A program made the translations under genes and the position numbers. The notes below the pieces were generated by a model, which worked only from the letters and a program-made list of their open reading frames with translations, ran no database searches and was not told the DNA's origin. Positions 1 to 8,054 of a stretch of DNA of 26,441 nucleotides are shown one piece after another (positions within the stretch are counted from its first letter, which is position 1; each line of letters opens with the position of its first letter). Source of the stretch: a virus; IMG/VR virus record IMGVR_UViG_3300007345_000225, positions 1-26,441 of that record; one strand, given 5' to 3'.

Positions 1-2
1 AA

Positions 3-269
3 TTAGATGATACTTCTAAATTTAAAAAATTTAAGAATTTTGTCATGAAGGGTAGATTAGTCGAAAAAGAAAGGTCTTTTACCAAAGAAGACGTACAAAA
101 AATGGCAGAAGAAATACTAATCCAAAAATCTGATGATTTAGGAATCACATCAAAAGACGATGAAGATGTTTCACCTATTATAAAAAGAAATATAAAAGCC
201 TTAAAAAACATGGCAGATGCCGAAGGTATCTCAATACCTAAGCTAATTAAGATGTTTAAAAATGAATAA
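3..269 (+). CDS. Hypothetical protein, 5' end outside the window
   Basis: The reading frame is open from the first complete codon of the window to the TAA at 267-269, so the gene probably starts upstream; the ATG at 45 is a possible internal methionine. The visible 88 residues are charged and predicted helical, with a lysine/phenylalanine-rich start (KFKKFKNFVMKGRL), an acidic middle (SKDDEDVSP) and a C-terminal helix ending KLIKMFKNE. I recognise no domain. It overlaps the next gene by 8 nt, so it belongs to the plus-strand operon that follows. If the real start is the ATG at 45, the protein is 74 residues; the similar composition upstream of 45 favours the longer form. Confidence 0.65.
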   Translation, partial: LDDTSKFKKFKNFVMKGRLVEKERSFTKEDVQKMAEEILIQKSDDLGITSKDDEDVSPIIKRNIKALKNMADAEGISIPKLIKMFKNE

Positions 270-726
270 GGATTTATACCATAGAAAGGCAAAACTACCC
301 GATTCATTAAAAAACCATTTACAAAAGTCTTTTGAAATGGTTGAGGGAGATAGTAATACTGAGGGTTATAATCGTAACAAAGAGTTACGAGAGACCGGTA
401 TTGTTAGTTACCCTGTCATTAAAAGAATTAAAAATTGGTTTGATTCTTACAATGGTGATGGTAAGGATAGTCCATACATTTTAAATGGTGGTGACAGAAT
501 GAATAAATGGTGTAACCATGTTTTAGATGGGTGGAGAAAAACATTAGACAGTGGAAAAACTGTTAAATCAGATACAGGTATGGAAAATCAATTTATAGAT
601 TCCCATGAAAAAGATGGTATTGTGGTTAACCCTCATGATAAACACGAAAAAGGAATAAATAAATTCGACACCTCAATTACTGAGGAAATAAAAAAAATAA
701 ACCAACTATTTAAATCAATAAAATAA
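262..726 (+). CDS. Hypothetical phage protein (154 aa)
   Basis: The ATG at 262 lies inside the end of the preceding gene (8-nt overlap) and the stop overlaps the next start by one base (TAATG), which is typical of translationally coupled phage genes. The protein is soluble and charged. The most structured part is the middle (about residues 50-95): an aromatic helix (RIKNWFDSY), an SPYILNGGD turn and a tryptophan-rich helix (MNKWCNHVLDGWRK). The C-terminal third is polar, ending in a lysine-rich helix. No catalytic motif is visible. Its place among small genes just before structural genes hints at a virion or assembly role, but that is guesswork. Confidence 0.7.
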   Translation: MNKDLYHRKAKLPDSLKNHLQKSFEMVEGDSNTEGYNRNKELRETGIVSYPVIKRIKNWFDSYNGDGKDSPYILNGGDRMNKWCNHVLDGWRKTLDSGKTVKSDTGMENQFIDSHEKDGIVVNPHDKHEKGINKFDTSITEEIKKINQLFKSIK

Positions 727-1022
727 TGGCAACTCAAAACGATAGACTAGATTTCGAACAACCGAAAAACCAATTATCTGCAATAGCAGAAGCTGAAAGA
801 GCTAAGTTATTCCCAAAAAATGATTTCTCACCGAGGTCAGATAAATACTCTCCTGTACACCCTGATGCGGTAGCAGACGGTGATGAAATTGGTAGGGGTA
901 CGGGAACATTCTTAGATGTATATAACGAAAACGCAGGTACGTCCACTGATGTATTTGAAAGAAAAGATGATATAAAAATCAATAAGTATAATTCTAAACA
1001 ACCGTATACCGTAGAAGGATGA
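726..1022 (+). CDS. Hypothetical small phage protein (98 aa)
   Basis: The gene overlaps both neighbours by a few bases (start in TAATGG at 726, stop overlapping the ATG at 1019), which supports it as a real member of the operon. After a short N-terminal helix (QLSAIAEAERAKLF) the sequence is low in hydrophobics and rich in Asp, Gly, Pro and Ser, for example SPRSDKYSPVHPDAVADGDE and GRGTGTFLDVYNENAG. That suggests an extended or partner-ordered chain such as a small virion or connector component. No family is recognised. The antisense frame over it is open only because of composition and was not called. Confidence 0.65.
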   Translation: MATQNDRLDFEQPKNQLSAIAEAERAKLFPKNDFSPRSDKYSPVHPDAVADGDEIGRGTGTFLDVYNENAGTSTDVFERKDDIKINKYNSKQPYTVEG

Positions 1023-1417
1023 AATTAATAACAACGTTCAAATCTTTATTGACAGAAGTCGCTTCATTGGGGGATATTCAAGACTCAATAAAGAAGAGAA
1101 TTGTTGTTACAGTATATTATGATGGTGACATACCCGGCGGTAAAGGTTATAGAAGAATTGAACCCGTATGTGTCGGGTATAGTAAAGCAGGTAACCTTGT
1201 GGTTAGGGCTTGGGATATCGACGGAGCCTCCCATACTGCTTCAATCGGTGAAAAGCCCTTACCTGGTTGGAGATTGTTTAGAGCGGATAAAATATTTACT
1301 TACCAACCAACCGCAGATACCTTTAGTGAAGTAAGACCCAACTATAACCCTAACGGAGATAAAAGTATGGAAAGGGTCATATTAAACGCAAAATTTAACG
1401 TAGAACCAGATGAGTGA
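1019..1417 (+). CDS. Standalone WYL-like domain protein with capsid-targeting-like N-terminus
   Basis: Residues about 25-115 resemble the Sm-like barrel of WYL domains. There is a first strand KKRIVVTVYY, then YRRIEPVCVGYSKAGNLVVR, where WYL proteins have the R-x-(v/i)-x-P strand and the strand bearing the W-Y-L residues, then the closing element GWRLFRADKI, equivalent to the R-x-F-R-x-D-R-I signature. The W-Y-L triplet itself is replaced (NLVVRAW). There is no DNA-binding HTH, unlike bacterial WYL regulators. The first 13 residues (MKLITTFKSLLTE) look like the N-terminal leaders of T4 internal proteins (the MKTYQEFIAE type) and end in L-T-E, a match to the gp21 protease consensus (L/I)-x-E. 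The gene overlaps its neighbours by 4 and 8 nt. The WYL call is good; packaging in the head is inference. Confidence 0.65.
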   Translation: MKLITTFKSLLTEVASLGDIQDSIKKRIVVTVYYDGDIPGGKGYRRIEPVCVGYSKAGNLVVRAWDIDGASHTASIGEKPLPGWRLFRADKIFTYQPTADTFSEVRPNYNPNGDKSMERVILNAKFNVEPDE

Positions 1418-1991
1418 TTTAATGCAAAAATTAGCAATGTCTAAAAAAATAATGGATAAACACAATGAAGTTCCTAGAGGGCAGACAGGAGGTTTATCAA
1501 TGGTTAACGAGAATACTAATGCGAAATATAACATACCACAAGACGTATTATCGGAATCTGCACCTCAACAACAACCAAATATCCAAAATACTATCTCAAC
1601 TAAAACGGTAACAAATGATGCAGTACTTAACTCTAAGTTACCCGACGAGATTAAAAAACTTATGCTTGAGAACCCGATTGTACAACCACAAATGAACGGA
1701 GCAACACTTTCTAATGATGTTATAGAAGGAGCAGTAAGACTAATGAACAATGGGACTACAAATACACAAGTAACACAAGAATCTACCAACACAAAAACAT
1801 CTAATAATGATTTAAAACAGATGATAAGAGATGTTGTTAGAGACACTGTAAGAGATGTGGTAAAAGAGGAATTAACTAATGCAGGTCTAATAAGTGAAAG
1901 TAGTCAAAAAACAAATGAAACTTTATCATTAAGAGTGGGTAAACATATTTTTGAGGGTAGAGTCACAAAAATCAAAAAAGTCAAACAATAA
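1410..1991 (+). CDS. Hypothetical Asn/Gln/Thr-rich protein with C-terminal helix and basic tail (193 aa)
   Basis: The start lies 8 nt inside the preceding gene. Residues 1-60 are polar and probably disordered. Residues 70-110 contain PDEIKKLML and LSNDVIEGAVRLMNNG helices, followed by a Thr/Asn-rich linker. Residues about 133-157 form a strongly amphipathic repetitive helix (MIRDVVRDTVRDVVKEEL) likely to self-associate as a coiled coil. The last 25 residues (LSLRVGKHIFEGRVTKIKKV) look like a small basic beta hairpin. No enzyme motif is seen. It is the last gene before a 49-nt gap, so it may end the first transcription unit. A structural or assembly role is possible. Confidence 0.65.
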   Translation: MSDLMQKLAMSKKIMDKHNEVPRGQTGGLSMVNENTNAKYNIPQDVLSESAPQQQPNIQNTISTKTVTNDAVLNSKLPDEIKKLMLENPIVQPQMNGATLSNDVIEGAVRLMNNGTTNTQVTQESTNTKTSNNDLKQMIRDVVRDTVRDVVKEELTNAGLISESSQKTNETLSLRVGKHIFEGRVTKIKKVKQ

Positions 1992-2040
1992 CTTTTCTTA
2001 TAAAACATTATTTACTATACTTTTTCTAAACTGAATAAGT

Positions 2041-3255
2041 ATGTCAAAAATTAATGTTTTAGTTTTACCATCTGACCGTACAGGTGTTGGTAAATTCAGG
2101 TCTGTTGACCCCCACGTATATCTACAAAACCATTATTCTGAAGAATTCCACGTAGATATTGATTACGAACCAAAAATCAACGATGAAAACTACTGGAAAA
2201 AGTACCAAATAGTACATTTTCACAGAGTTATCGGTAGAGATTACGTAAATTCCCCTAAAATTATTGAACAATTAAGTAAATGGGGAATAGTCACTATTTG
2301 TGATATCGACGACTATTGGTCTCCAGGTAAAGAACATCCCGCATATGACTTAGTTAAAAAAAATAATTTAGAGTTTCATATACAAGAAAATATAAAAGCG
2401 GCTCAATACGTAACTACTACAACTACTTTATTTGCTGAAGAGATTAAAAAAATCAACAAGAACGTATTCGTACTACCAAATGCAGTAGACCCTGAAGAGG
2501 AACAATTTAAATCAAAGACAGAAGAATCCGAAAAATTACGTTTTGGTTGGTTAGGTGGCTCATCTCACTTACACGATTTAATGTTGTTAGATGGTACGGT
2601 CAGTAAATTAATTGAATTCAAAAACGAATTTCAAATGTATGTGTGCGGGTTTGACACAAGAGGTACTGTAACTGAAATCAATCCTCAAACGGGAGAACAA
2701 AAACAAAGACCTATTAAACCACACGAAACTGTGTGGAAGAAATACGAAGAGATTTTCACTAATAATTATAAAACATTAAGTGAAGACCATCACAACTTTT
2801 TAATGAGGTTTGAGGTAGATGGTGATTATTCCGATAAGGACGCATTTTATCACAGAGTGTGGACACAACCCGTCACAAGCTACGCAAAAAACTATTCTAA
2901 ATTTGATGTGTCATTAGCACCTATTAAAGATACTATGTTTAATAGGATGAAGTCCCAACTTAAAGTTATTGAGGCAGGATTCTATAAAAAAGCGTTAATT
3001 GCGTCTGATGTTGGTCCATACACAATTGATTTAATCCACGCTCTTGATAAAGGAGAATTCACTAATGGTAACGCTCTTGTTGTTGATAAACACAGAAATA
3101 AATCTGATTGGGCAAAATATATTAAAAAGTTAATTAAGAACCCTTCTTTTGCCGAGGATTTGGGAGAGAGGTTGTATGAGACAGTTAATGGAACTTATGA
3201 CATGAAAACTGTAACGAAGACTCGTTCAGAAATTTATAAAGAATTAGTAAGATGA
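2041..3255 (+). CDS. Glycosyltransferase, GT-B fold, GT4-like
   Basis: This 404-residue protein has the two-lobe pattern of GT-B transferases. The N-terminal lobe starts INVLVLPSDRTGVGKFRS and includes a W-G-I-V-T-I-C-D-I-D-D strand. The C-terminal lobe begins near residue 167 with LRFGWLGGSSHLHDL. The nucleotide-sugar-binding region near residues 290-325 reads DVSLAPIKDTMFNRMKSQLK followed by VIEAGFYKKALIASDVGPY; the glutamate (IEAG) sits where the EX7E-type glutamate lies in GT4 enzymes. About 65 residues between, with an acidic insert, may be a specificity loop. It would move a sugar from a nucleotide donor; donor and acceptor cannot be read from sequence. It is the first gene after a 49-nt gap and overlaps the exonuclease gene by 4 nt. 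Confidence 0.85.
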   Translation: MSKINVLVLPSDRTGVGKFRSVDPHVYLQNHYSEEFHVDIDYEPKINDENYWKKYQIVHFHRVIGRDYVNSPKIIEQLSKWGIVTICDIDDYWSPGKEHPAYDLVKKNNLEFHIQENIKAAQYVTTTTTLFAEEIKKINKNVFVLPNAVDPEEEQFKSKTEESEKLRFGWLGGSSHLHDLMLLDGTVSKLIEFKNEFQMYVCGFDTRGTVTEINPQTGEQKQRPIKPHETVWKKYEEIFTNNYKTLSEDHHNFLMRFEVDGDYSDKDAFYHRVWTQPVTSYAKNYSKFDVSLAPIKDTMFNRMKSQLKVIEAGFYKKALIASDVGPYTIDLIHALDKGEFTNGNALVVDKHRNKSDWAKYIKKLIKNPSFAEDLGERLYETVNGTYDMKTVTKTRSEIYKELVR

Positions 3256-3953
3256 TTGAAGTACCACTAAATAAACTTTTATTTTTTGATTTAGAAACTG
3301 TAGGAATCGAAAAAGATTATACTACACTAAATAACAAAAATCCTGAGATGGGTAGACTTTTTGAAAGTTACCGTAATTGGTTTGAGAAGAGATACCCCGA
3401 TGATGTAGGTAAATCACTTGATGAAATTTTTACTAATCACGCGGCATTAGTATCTGATTTTTCTAAAATTATCGTAGCGTCATTTTCATTTATAACCCCT
3501 AAAGGTGAAATACATACAACCACTTTTGCTGAAGACGATGAGAAAAAATTATTGTTAGGTGTAAAAGACTTATTAAACAAAGTTTTAAAATTAGACTTTC
3601 ACCTTTGTGGACATAACATAAAAGGGTTTGATATGCCGATGTTATCAAAGAGATTTGTAGTTAATGGGATTAAACCACCAAAAATATTACCATCATTAGG
3701 TACTAAACCGTGGGATTTAAAAGCGGTAGATACTAAAGAGTTTTGGCAATTTGGTTCATTTAACTCACCCGCATCTTTGGATTTAATGTGTGTCGCTTTA
3801 GACGTACAAAGCCCAAAAACAGGTGAAGTTTCAGGTAACTTAGTGCATGATACCTACTGGAATTCTAATGGTTTACAACCTATTGCGGATTATTGTGAAA
3901 GAGATGTAAAAGTATTAGTGGATGTAATGAAAAAAATATACGATTTAAAATGA
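3252..3953 (+). CDS. DEDDy 3'-5' exonuclease (PolB-exonuclease-like)
   Basis: The three exonuclease motifs are present: Exo I with D13 and E15 in FFDLET, Exo II in GHNIKGFDMPML (N122, D127), and Exo III in YCERD (Y214, D218), which places it in the DEDDy rather than DEDDh group. Such RNase H-fold enzymes remove nucleotides from DNA 3' ends using two metal ions. The length of 233 residues fits a standalone exonuclease without a polymerase. Family knowledge suggests similarity to the predicted exonucleases related to PolB proofreading domains. The start ATG overlaps the preceding stop (ATGA) and the stop overlaps the dUTPase start. It may process phage or host DNA, or serve repair or recombination; proofreading in trans is less likely but not excluded. 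Confidence 0.85.
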   Translation: MIEVPLNKLLFFDLETVGIEKDYTTLNNKNPEMGRLFESYRNWFEKRYPDDVGKSLDEIFTNHAALVSDFSKIIVASFSFITPKGEIHTTTFAEDDEKKLLLGVKDLLNKVLKLDFHLCGHNIKGFDMPMLSKRFVVNGIKPPKILPSLGTKPWDLKAVDTKEFWQFGSFNSPASLDLMCVALDVQSPKTGEVSGNLVHDTYWNSNGLQPIADYCERDVKVLVDVMKKIYDLK

Positions 3954-4552
3954 TAGGAAAATTTAACGAATTTAAAGACAGTTTAAAAACACTTAAGGAA
4001 CTTGAGTCTAAACTAACCAACGTGGACATGTCCGACCCTACTGAAATGCTAAAGAATTTAGGTATAAACATAGATGAGATTGAAAGTAATTTTAACGAGG
4101 AGTATGAGATACCTAAAATAACTTTAAATTATGTTTACAAATCAGACAATCAAGAACCTGAATACGCATATTCAACAGACTCAGGATTTGATTTAAGGGC
4201 TAACGAAACCGTTAATTTAGAACCTTTCGGTAGAGCGTTAGTACCAACAGGACTATTCTTAGACGTACCCGAAAGATGTGAAATACAAGTGAGACCTAAG
4301 AGTGGATTAGCAATAAAAAGAGGATTATCAGTATTAAACACACCTGGTACCGTAGATTATGGTTATACAGGAGAAATTAAAGTTATTATTTTTAATTTTA
4401 ATAATGAACCACAAACAATTTATAAAGGTGATAAAATTGCTCAAGCAGTTGTTTGCCCCGTGGCTCAAGGTAATCAAGTAAATCTAGTTAAAGTAGAGTC
4501 AATAAAAGAAAAAGACCGAAATGATAATGGGTTCGGGTCTACAGGAAATTAA
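3950..4552 (+). CDS. dut: dUTPase with N-terminal extension
   Basis: The enzyme hydrolyses dUTP to dUMP and pyrophosphate, keeping uracil out of phage DNA and feeding dTMP synthesis. All five motifs of the trimeric dUTPase family are present: DSGFDLRA (77-84), RPKSGLAIKRG (115-125), NTPGTVDYGYTGE (130-142) with the catalytic Asp, GDKIAQAV (160-167), and the C-terminal GFGSTG (194-199). The core ends at a usual length, but about 50 residues precede it: a charged helical stretch (LKTLKELESKL) and DPTEMLKNLGINIDEIESNF. This extension is absent from most dUTPases and could bind a partner or regulate assembly. The start overlaps the preceding stop by 4 nt, so the long form is favoured; no internal methionine fits the core better. 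Confidence 0.95.
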   Translation: MIGKFNEFKDSLKTLKELESKLTNVDMSDPTEMLKNLGINIDEIESNFNEEYEIPKITLNYVYKSDNQEPEYAYSTDSGFDLRANETVNLEPFGRALVPTGLFLDVPERCEIQVRPKSGLAIKRGLSVLNTPGTVDYGYTGEIKVIIFNFNNEPQTIYKGDKIAQAVVCPVAQGNQVNLVKVESIKEKDRNDNGFGSTGN

Positions 4553-4558
4553 TTAATT

Positions 4559-4987
4559 ATGAAAAAAACAATCGAATTAAAGACAACAACAAATGATGAG
4601 GGATATGCGAATAGTCCTACATTACCCGATGGATTAAAAAACTATCTAATAGATATTGATGGTACAATCACTGATGATGTACCTAACGAGGAACCTGAAC
4701 GTATGAGACAAGTAATACCTTATGAGGGGTCGGTTGAGACTTTAAATAGATGGTTTGATGAAGGTCACATTATAACTTTCTTTACTTCACGCACAGAAGA
4801 GGTAAGAGAGATTACTGAGGAATGGTTGGATAAATGGGGATTTAAATATAGTAATTTATTAATGGGTAAACCTCGTGGTGGTAATTATCATTGGATAGAT
4901 AATCATATTGTTAGAGGAACAAGATATAAAGGTCAGTGGACTGAGTTAACACTTAAGACATTAGAAATAGAAGTATTTGATGACTAA
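4559..4987 (+). CDS. HAD-superfamily phosphatase-like protein
   Basis: All four HAD motifs can be placed: motif I IDIDGT with nucleophile D32 and acid/base D34, motif II FFTSR (T76), motif III lysine in MGKPRG (K104), and motif IV WIDN (D114). The protein is short (142 aa), with little room for a cap domain, so it may act on a large or exposed substrate or as an oligomer. Small HAD phosphatases of this type occur in polysaccharide and nucleotide-sugar loci, and here it lies directly before a glycosyltransferase fusion gene (TAATG overlap), so a sugar-phosphate substrate is plausible. A nucleotide or polynucleotide 3'-phosphate is an alternative. The motifs are convincing; the substrate is unknown. 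Confidence 0.8.
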   Translation: MKKTIELKTTTNDEGYANSPTLPDGLKNYLIDIDGTITDDVPNEEPERMRQVIPYEGSVETLNRWFDEGHIITFFTSRTEEVREITEEWLDKWGFKYSNLLMGKPRGGNYHWIDNHIVRGTRYKGQWTELTLKTLEIEVFDD

Positions 4988-6636
4988 TGATAACCATCGG
5001 ATTTAGTACGAGAGAAGTTAGCCCTGATTTTATAGAACACATAAAATCTACATGTGGTCCTAAAAACATTGAAATAATACCCTTTGAAAATAAAGGTACA
5101 CACTCTTTGTCAGAGGCTTATAATATAATATTAGAAAAATCTTCTAATGATATTGTAATTTTATGTCATGATGATATATACTTTGATAAAAAGGGTTGGG
5201 GTAATAAAATAGTTAAACATTTTAATAAAAACCCCGATTACGGTATACTTGGTTTAGCCGGTAGTATATCAATGCCCGATACAGGAAGATGGTGGGACGA
5301 TAATACAAAAATGAAAGGTATTGTTAACCATGAGCACGAAGGGAAAAAATGGGAGTCTAAGTACTCAAATAGTTTAGGTAATAAGGTTGAGGAAGTTCTA
5401 TTAGTTGATGGTTTATTTATTGCAATAAATAAAAATAATATAGTACATACGTTTGATGAGTCAGTAAATGGGTTTCATTTTTATGATATTTATTTTTCAT
5501 TTAAAAATCATTTATCGGGTGTTAAAATAGGTGTGATGTATGATGTTCGAGTAACCCATTTATCGATAGGACAAACCAATGATGAGTGGGAAAAAAACAG
5601 AATCTTATTTACTGAAAGGTTTAAATCTGATTTACCTAAAAAACTACCTGAGTTATTTGAAAACAAAAAGTTAAAAGTTCTATTAGGAGTTTTAAACTTC
5701 CAAGGGCTTACAGGTTCTGAAATTTCAACTATAGAGTTAGCTAAGGGATTATCTAAAAAAGGATGTGATGTTTCTGTTATATCATTTAACGTAAGTAATC
5801 ACTTTAAACAAGTATGTAATAATCACGGAATTAAGACATATCTTATGTCTGAACCACCTGGTTATAAGGTTGGGGATGGGTTATGGTCTATGAAAACCCC
5901 AAACGGGTTAAAGACATCTGAGAAAGGAAAACTATATAGATTAAAGAATGTTAATTTTGACATCATACAAACAAACCACACACCAATAACTGAAAGGTTA
6001 TTAGAACTTTATCCCGAAAAAAAATTCGTAACAATTGTAAGGTCAGAAATTATAGACTTAGAAAATCCTGTTGTTAATGATAATGTAAAAGGGTATATCG
6101 CAATAAGACCTTCAATTAAAGATTACTTAATCAGTGATTTCGATTTAGATAGTGATTCTATTGAGGTTATATATAATCCTTTCGACGATACTCGATTTAA
6201 ACCAAAAACTAAACAGGAAATAAGTAAAAAAATAACCTTATTTGTTGGTACTATGGATTACCTTAGAAAAAGTAGTATTGAAGATTTAATAACATCTTTA
6301 GATAAAAGTAAGGAAGAGTTGTGGTTAGTCGGTAAGGACACCATGGGATATGCGAGTAAATATGGGGAGATGTATGACCACGTAAATTACTACCCTCCGA
6401 CAGAAAAAATAGAAGATTTTTATCATCAGTGTGACGTAACCGCAGGTATAATGTTAGGTAGAACTACTATTGAGGGTTACTTATGTGGTAAACCTGGTAT
6501 AATCTACACTGTGGATAAGGAAGGAAATATTAAAGGAAAAGATTTTACGGAAGTTCCTTTAGATATTGAAAAATTCAATAAAGAGACAATCATAAATAAC
6601 TTTAAAAATTTTTATATAAAAAAAATAAATGAGTAA
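4987..6636 (+). CDS. Two-domain glycosyltransferase (GT2-like plus GT4-like)
   Basis: Two transferase modules appear fused in 549 residues. Residues 1 to about 215 look like a GT-A, family-2-type domain: an initial strand ITIGFSTRE, a SLSEAYNIILEKS helix, and an acidic metal-site-like motif LCHDDIYF with D62 and D63, followed by GWGNKIVKHF and a late VTHLSIGQ segment. From about residue 229 a GT-B, GT4-like domain begins (LKVLLGVLNFQGLTGSEIST) and runs to a C-terminal lobe with LFVGTMDYLRKSS and GRTTIEGYLCGKPGIIY, where the glutamate of TIEG matches the donor-site glutamate of GT4 enzymes. Fusion suggests two successive sugar additions to one acceptor. It starts inside the HAD gene's stop and overlaps the next gene by 8 nt. 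Confidence 0.85.
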   Translation: MITIGFSTREVSPDFIEHIKSTCGPKNIEIIPFENKGTHSLSEAYNIILEKSSNDIVILCHDDIYFDKKGWGNKIVKHFNKNPDYGILGLAGSISMPDTGRWWDDNTKMKGIVNHEHEGKKWESKYSNSLGNKVEEVLLVDGLFIAINKNNIVHTFDESVNGFHFYDIYFSFKNHLSGVKIGVMYDVRVTHLSIGQTNDEWEKNRILFTERFKSDLPKKLPELFENKKLKVLLGVLNFQGLTGSEISTIELAKGLSKKGCDVSVISFNVSNHFKQVCNNHGIKTYLMSEPPGYKVGDGLWSMKTPNGLKTSEKGKLYRLKNVNFDIIQTNHTPITERLLELYPEKKFVTIVRSEIIDLENPVVNDNVKGYIAIRPSIKDYLISDFDLDSDSIEVIYNPFDDTRFKPKTKQEISKKITLFVGTMDYLRKSSIEDLITSLDKSKEELWLVGKDTMGYASKYGEMYDHVNYYPPTEKIEDFYHQCDVTAGIMLGRTTIEGYLCGKPGIIYTVDKEGNIKGKDFTEVPLDIEKFNKETIINNFKNFYIKKINE

Positions 6637-7315
6637 TATTAATATAACAAATAACCCTTATAAATTTTATATAGATAAAATAAACAATAAGGAAAATTTT
6701 TCGTTTACGAGATGGGGAGATGGTGAGTGGTTTTGTACGTGGGGTGTGTCTGGTCGAAACACTGATAGTCATGAATATTTTCCTGAACTTAGAAGTGGCT
6801 TAAATAAGGCACTTAAAAACGACAAAGGTTACTACAAGGCAATATGGAATATAACACATGGACAAATTGCAAGAATATTAAATCCACTAACAAATTTTCT
6901 AAATCAAGAAAATATTATAGTTGACTGGGTTAACGCCGGAATATGGGAAGACCTTGTTTTGAAAGGTGGTATTGAAGAATTGATTGAATCACTAGAAAAA
7001 AGAAATTTTGTAATAGTTTCTAACGATAGTTTAAGAGATTTAAACGTAAAATATACTGATTTTATCTCAGTTCCTTTAGTAAATTGTTTCTTAGATAAAG
7101 AAAGAATTAAAAAAGAAATGATAGATATCTCAGAAAAATATGACAATGTGGTTTTTGGTATGTCTTCCTCTATGGCAACAAATGTTATAGTGGATGAGTT
7201 ATATGATGTAATAGGTGATAAATGTAGTATGATAGATTTTGGTTCTATATGGGACCCGTTTGTCGGAAGAAATACAAGAGGATACCATAAAGATTATGTA
7301 AAAATGAAGTTATGA
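6629..7315 (+). CDS. GT-D-type glycosyltransferase (DUF1792-like)
   Basis: The N-terminal part has FSFTRWGDGEWF; the D31-G32-E33 triplet in an R-(F/W)-G-D-G-E context is the hallmark of the DUF1792/GT-D fold, which uses D-x-E for metal and UDP-sugar binding. Later conserved-looking segments are VDWVNAGIWEDL and VVFGMSSSMATNVIVDEL, the latter like the second Rossmann-type strand and loop of this fold, then SMIDFGSIWDPF near the end. The length of 228 residues fits the family. Known members extend O-glycans on bacterial surface proteins such as serine-rich adhesins. The gene is coupled by overlaps on both sides (8 nt and 4 nt) to other glycosyltransferase genes, which supports a joint pathway. 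Substrate unknown. Confidence 0.75.
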   Translation: MSNINITNNPYKFYIDKINNKENFSFTRWGDGEWFCTWGVSGRNTDSHEYFPELRSGLNKALKNDKGYYKAIWNITHGQIARILNPLTNFLNQENIIVDWVNAGIWEDLVLKGGIEELIESLEKRNFVIVSNDSLRDLNVKYTDFISVPLVNCFLDKERIKKEMIDISEKYDNVVFGMSSSMATNVIVDELYDVIGDKCSMIDFGSIWDPFVGRNTRGYHKDYVKMKL

Positions 7316-8022
7316 TTAATTGTATACCCTATGGTGGTATATCTAATCGGATGAAATGTATAATTTCGTCAATCGCAGAATATGAAAAAATAAACCTACA
7401 GTGGGACACTAAACCCTCCGTTGGTGGTGTAAGGTGTGAATTCTCAGATTTGTATGAGAATACTTTTAAATGTGACTATAATGAAAGTGTATCAGATTGT
7501 CAGTTTATTCACCCTAATATGAACACTCACAACACCAACATTGGAAAGGACGATATAGACTTTAGTATACAACAAAAATACATCGAAGTAATAAATAATC
7601 TACGTCCCATAGATTATATAAAAGAAAGAGTGTCTATTGAAAAAGATTATTTAGGTGAGTTTGATACTGTATCTGTTAGGACATTTAAAAGTTTTCCAAG
7701 AGAATATAAATCATGGGGTCATAAATTTAAAATAGAAAAGTTATATAAATATATGGATAATATTAAACACAAAATATTATTAACTTGTGATGATGAGGAC
7801 ACAGTATGTCATCTCAAAGAAAGATATGACGTATACACCACTATTAAAAGAACAAAATTTGGAGACTTCTCAAGTGTAGAAGGAATGCAAGATATATTAA
7901 TTGATTTATATCTCGGTGGTTTATCTAAAAATATATATGGCACTAAGGAAAGTAGTTTTACAGAAATGCAGTGGTGGTTGGGCCAATGTAAATCTAATTA
8001 TATAAACATGGATTTACATTAA
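7312..8022 (+). CDS. Putative fucosyltransferase-like GT-B protein
   Basis: The N-terminus MINCIPYGGISNRMKCIIS matches the G-G-(L/I)-x-N-R-(L/M) opening loop seen in alpha-fucosyltransferase and O-fucosyltransferase-type families (NodZ, GT11, GT23, GT65, GT68 relatives). The C-terminal part has VEGMQDILIDLYLGGLSKN followed by IYGTKESSFTEMQWWLG, equivalent to the strand-loop with G-(S/T)-x-x-S-(T/S)-F-(S/T)-E where GDP binds in this group. The middle carries VSVRTFKSFPREYK, which replaces the usual H-x-R-x-x-D-type basic loop. The protein is 236 residues, short for the group, so it may be a minimal or diverged version. It overlaps the GT-D-like gene by 4 nt. If correct, the donor would be GDP-fucose or a similar GDP-sugar; that is inference. 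Confidence 0.55.
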   Translation: MINCIPYGGISNRMKCIISSIAEYEKINLQWDTKPSVGGVRCEFSDLYENTFKCDYNESVSDCQFIHPNMNTHNTNIGKDDIDFSIQQKYIEVINNLRPIDYIKERVSIEKDYLGEFDTVSVRTFKSFPREYKSWGHKFKIEKLYKYMDNIKHKILLTCDDEDTVCHLKERYDVYTTIKRTKFGDFSSVEGMQDILIDLYLGGLSKNIYGTKESSFTEMQWWLGQCKSNYINMDLH

Positions 8023-8054
8023 CTGAAAAAAGATTAAATTTTAAAAAAAATTAC

